From NCBI GenBank assembly GCA_963169105.1, contig OY720636.1, forward strand, positions 75,318,123 to 75,382,122: a stretch of 64,000 nucleotides of DNA, read 5' to 3'. Below the pieces are notes generated by a model. The model saw only the letters and a program-made list of their open reading frames with translations, made no database searches and was not told where the DNA came from. The stretch comes from Ceriagrion tenellum (lineage: Eukaryota > Arthropoda > Insecta > Odonata > Coenagrionidae). This document shows positions 60,656 to 64,000 of this stretch, piece by piece; positions within the stretch are counted from its first letter, which is position 1; each line of letters opens with the position of its first letter. The translations under genes were made by a program, and so were the position numbers.

Positions 60656-61399
60656 AAAAAAATTGGCTTGATTAGCTAACATTTAAAGGTCGCTCAAGAG
60701 GCAGAAATTGAACAATGTTCAAACTTCCCAATTGGAGGAGAAGAACATCATTTCTAGGGGTAATATGCCAAGTTGCAGCCCTCAAGGGCCAAAGTTCACT
60801 CCATCTAGATATATGTGCAACTATTTATTATATATAAAACATGTTTGCAGCGGATGCTTCAGTGTGTCCCGAACACAATGTTGTGCCAAGTGAGTGCAGG
60901 CTGTACTCTCGACCAGCTGATTCCCCCTACACATTTCATAGCTCTAGACACCCCTTGAGACATCCTGAGCTAAGTCAGGGGTGCCATTTCTCTTAGGTTA
61001 CACTAATAGACGGTACTTGATATACAAAAGGTTACAACCCTTACAGCACTGACTTTTAGCTCCAATATATGTATGCATTAGTTATCAATTGGAAAAAGAT
61101 TTTTGCGTACAATGAATCAGGTATTCTTGCACATGGAAGGGAATCTTGCATTCCAACCAGCAGCATCTGTTCAATCAAAGCTTACAAAGTTTAAAAGACA
61201 CACACTTAATCCTTTTGAGATGGCGGAATTCTCTCCAATGCATGTCTTCTGAATTGAGTACCAAGAGAGACTTTCTTCGTCTCTGTATGGACCTTTTTTT
61301 ACACCATCCATGGAGAGAGTTCTCGCAGGTATATACTCACACTCAGCTCCAACCTTTTTTGACCCCTCCCAGCAGGGACTTTGCCATTATCATGGACTC

Positions 61400-62198
61400 C
61401 GGGGATAGTTAAGCTCAACCCTTCGCTGTTTATAACCTTCCCAGCGGCATGGGTTTGCGGTCAACTAATTGTTTATCTATTGGTTTGACTACATTTATAT
61501 TTGTTGCTTGCTCTCAAACTGTTGACTTTGAAATGAATTTCTCATTTTTACAGTGAATTTACAAATTTTAAATGTAACTCTACCATCAAAATTAACGGAT
61601 TTAATGCATAAACCAATTCCAATTCAAAAATATGTGCTCCTGAAATACCCTTTTTTATTCCAAGTATGTCCTTGACATTCAGTACCAATGAACATATATT
61701 GGAATTATTGATTTGAAGTGATAGTGATGATGGAGCCCTGTGTATTCATTCCGATGATGTTGTGACAACAGGGACTACTATTTCAGAGGTTGCTAGTGAA
61801 TTAGCAAGTCAGTTAATATTGATGGTAGAATTTAGTTTAAAATTTGTAAACGCTCACCAAAAGACAAGGAGTTCAATACTGATTTTATATTTTTTGAGAA
61901 AACAACAAATATTTATTTAGCAAAATCACTGAATAAGCAATCATATGACCGCGCTCCCTAGCTGCAAAGAGGGTGCTAATACAACGAAGGGTCCTGGCAC
62001 CTGCTTCCGGATTCCGAGGGAAAGGCCTGACCCCTGCTGCATTGGGTCCCTAAACGAAGAAGCAGAGTACCTGCGAGGGCAACGGATATATACCACGTTC
62101 GTTCGCTTAGGAAAGTCTCCATAGGATATTTTCAGCGTTCGTCTACCCGGTCAGGAAACCTACTGTCGTATATATGTCTGGCATTTGTAGCAAAAGGG
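61400..62198. mobile_element. piggyBac-like element related to the one at 30316-31141; right end defined, left end uncertain
   Basis: The right end, reversed, reads CCCTTTTGCTACAAATGCC and abuts TTAA (62199-62202). Interior blocks match the 30316 element in order: GCTCAACCCTTCGC (61412 and 30540 regions), and GTTAATATTGATGGTAGAAT with GTAAACGCTCA near 61815-61857 (30785-30830 in the other). A matching left TTAA-CCC end is not visible, so it may be truncated. Confidence 0.5.
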
Positions 62199-63557
62199 TT
62201 AAAACTCTGAAAGATCGTCAGTGAATGGTACAGGACTGCTGGACAAATTTGCCAGTTTGAAAAGTAATTTTCAATGCTAAGCATTTCCCTCATTTATTTT
62301 AAAACAAATAAATAGTCATGGGTCGAATCTGCACCCCAAATTCAAATCCCCTTTTTTTATTGAATCTCTAATACCGAATCCTGCTTTCCCTTAGTTACAT
62401 TTCCCAGTGCCTTATCGTGAATAAGTAACAACAAATTTTTTAAAACAAATCAAATCCATTTTAACATTTTCTTGTAAAATTATGAACCCATGAGTTGATC
62501 TAGATTTTCTCCTAATCTAAAAAATCTAATTATTTTAGCTTTAAAAAATAGAGTAGAACAGAACAGAAATTTGATTCACAACAAAGTCTATTTCTTTCTC
62601 AGTGAGACTTGAAGAAAGATATTAAGTAAACACAACTGCATTTTTTACGTATTCTTGTGCATTCTTAGTTATTTTCCAATAAGTGTTTCTCAATCTTTCC
62701 ATTTTTTTTGGCTAAATTGCTAGCTTTTGCTGTTTTTCTGGGTAAAGTTGAACATTTTAATGCGCATTAACTCAGTATATGAGTGGCTTTGGAGATGCAA
62801 CTATGGGATATAGTATCAGAATTCTGTGCTATAGGGTGCAACAAAGTTTCAAACCCTGACACGAGTTAATGTCCATCTAATGGTCGTATTTAGAATATAA
62901 TAACCTCTTCGTCTTAAGGAGAGATCTACCTCTCTTTCCTTTCAACATTGGCCTTGTGATTACCTATTTCCTTATCATAGCGCATTTTAATTTTACCCAT
63001 TTTTCATATTTCATGGGTGTTCAGAACGAAATAACTCCTTAATCAATTCTTAAAAAGGACCGGCTACATTTTCCTTACATTTGCGGCACTCAACTTCGGT
63101 ACAATAGAGCTTAAAAAAAATGGTTTCGAGAAACTTTTGTGGCGTAATAAACGCAATGTTCTATAATTCGTTCAAAGCCACAAGCATATTTTTCTGCAGC
63201 TCAAAATTTCGTTTTTGATAACATAATGAAATATTTTCGGTCTATCATTTGAACAAATGATAAAAACGGCTGGCATAATGATCTGCGCCATGCCTGCATC
63301 AGCATACAAAATACACTGGGAGGTTATGAAGGCGGCGTAGCGCATGCGCCGTGTGGCGATTTTTAATGTAGCTTGACGCATCTAATAGCTTTAAAAAATC
63401 TGCAAATATGCATGTATTACGACAAAATAAATGTTAACCCTAATAACCACAATTTAAATGCAATGGCGTAAAAATGGTAAATTCAGCGGTTAGATTCCGA
63501 ATGAATATAGACAGATGACAAAGAGTTCACATCAACGCATATGCAACCCACAAAACC

Positions 63558-63611
63558 GGATTCGAATTCGATCAAGTCTCCTTTGGAAGGATTTGATCGA
63601 ATCTCGAATCC
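63558..63611. repeat. Imperfect inverted repeat of GGATTCGA words
   Basis: GGATTCGAATTCGATCAA (63558-63575) pairs with TTGATCGAATCTCGAATCC (63593-63611). A further GGATTCG follows at 63614. Confidence 0.55.
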
Positions 63612-64000
63612 ATGGATTCGGTAAGATGCGATAGAATCCTCAAATCCTGACTTCATCACTAAAAATAAATAAAAGTGCATGTCTTTTAAAATCTGCTGGA
63701 TTCAATTAGACAGATGCTGCCAAACAGGAAGTAAGATTCACACCATGTGCAAGAATATACAAAGCATTGCACACAAAAGTCTTTTTCCAAATAAGAGATA
63801 ACTATCGCACGTGCAAGTTACAGCTAAAAGTCGCTGATGTATGGGTTGGAACTTTTTGAGGGTCACTAGCTGTCTGTAAAAGTAGCCTAAGGGAAATCAC
63901 TCCCCTTTTTGCTCAGGATGGCACAAGGGGTGTGTAGCGCTACATAGGGTGCTGGAGGAATCAACTGACCAAGAGGCTCATGTGCACCTGGCGCAGCATT

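Larger units (their letters stand above)
59880..64000 (-). other. Upstream intron of the NIPA gene to the window edge
   Basis: A splice acceptor (TTTAG) precedes the exon at 59879, so this is intron. I searched the minus strand for the N-terminal NIPA signature (WLWWxG, TLVTPLGALSV) and did not find it. It contains a short GGGTGAATAAA-type repeat (60608-60655), a piggyBac-like element ending at 62198 and a hairpin at 63558-63611. Confidence 0.5.

Noticed and set aside
59880..64000. Search for N-terminal NIPA exons
   Set aside because: None of the expected hydrophobic signatures appears on the minus strand, so I do not extend the gene.

Overview
This is a eukaryotic, almost certainly insect (or at least arthropod), nuclear window. 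The evidence is intron-split genes with GT-AG junctions, a chitin deacetylase of the insect cuticle/tracheal type, long AT-rich introns, and a dense load of degenerate transposons. There are no bacterial operons, CRISPR arrays, rRNA genes or convincing stand-alone tRNA genes. I place it no more precisely than an arthropod with a fairly large, repeat-rich genome.

Four genes are supported. (1) The first two coding exons of a gankyrin/PSMD10-type ankyrin-repeat protein lie on the minus strand at 1954-2236; the rest lies beyond the left edge. (2) A complete chitin deacetylase 4 (CDA4) gene lies on the plus strand at 13609-40477. It has ten coding exons encoding 490 aa (signal peptide, chitin-binding peritrophin-A domain, deacetylase domain) and a 9.5 kb first intron. 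(3) A compact complete NDUFC2 gene (complex I subunit B14.5b) lies on the plus strand at 41395-41942, with three exons and 121 aa. (4) The last five coding exons of a NIPA-family magnesium transporter lie on the minus strand at 47306-59879; its 5' exons are beyond the right edge or not visible. CDA4 and NDUFC2 are tandem with a short gap. NDUFC2 and the NIPA gene are convergent, with about 5 kb of repeat-filled DNA between them. The genes have unrelated jobs and do not form a functional cluster.

Between and inside the genes are several mobile elements with readable boundaries: a 3.9 kb hAT-type element (4755-8659, 8-bp target duplication), a 269-bp inverted-repeat MITE (8723-8991), two piggyBac-like elements bounded by TTAA (30316-31141 and 31417-31730) plus a relative ending at 62198, a Penelope-like insertion with a GIY-YIG endonuclease remnant, 15-bp target duplication and inverted arms each carrying a hammerhead-ribozyme-like core (38615-39418), and a 2.7 kb pogo/Tigger element (52808-55540) starting 30 bp from a NIPA splice donor. 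At least five LINE fragments and several tRNA-derived SINE-like pieces are also present. A GC/CpG-rich stretch with strong polypurine tracts surrounds the CDA4 first exon.

The points I would check first are: the CDA4 catalytic motifs, which lack three of the expected metal-site residues; the 85-bp tandem duplication of the CDA4 exon 9 end including its splice donor; the Penelope/hammerhead insertion immediately downstream; and the piggyBac-like element with 44-bp-spaced palindromic subterminal motifs. I did not find a convincing previously unknown multi-gene system.
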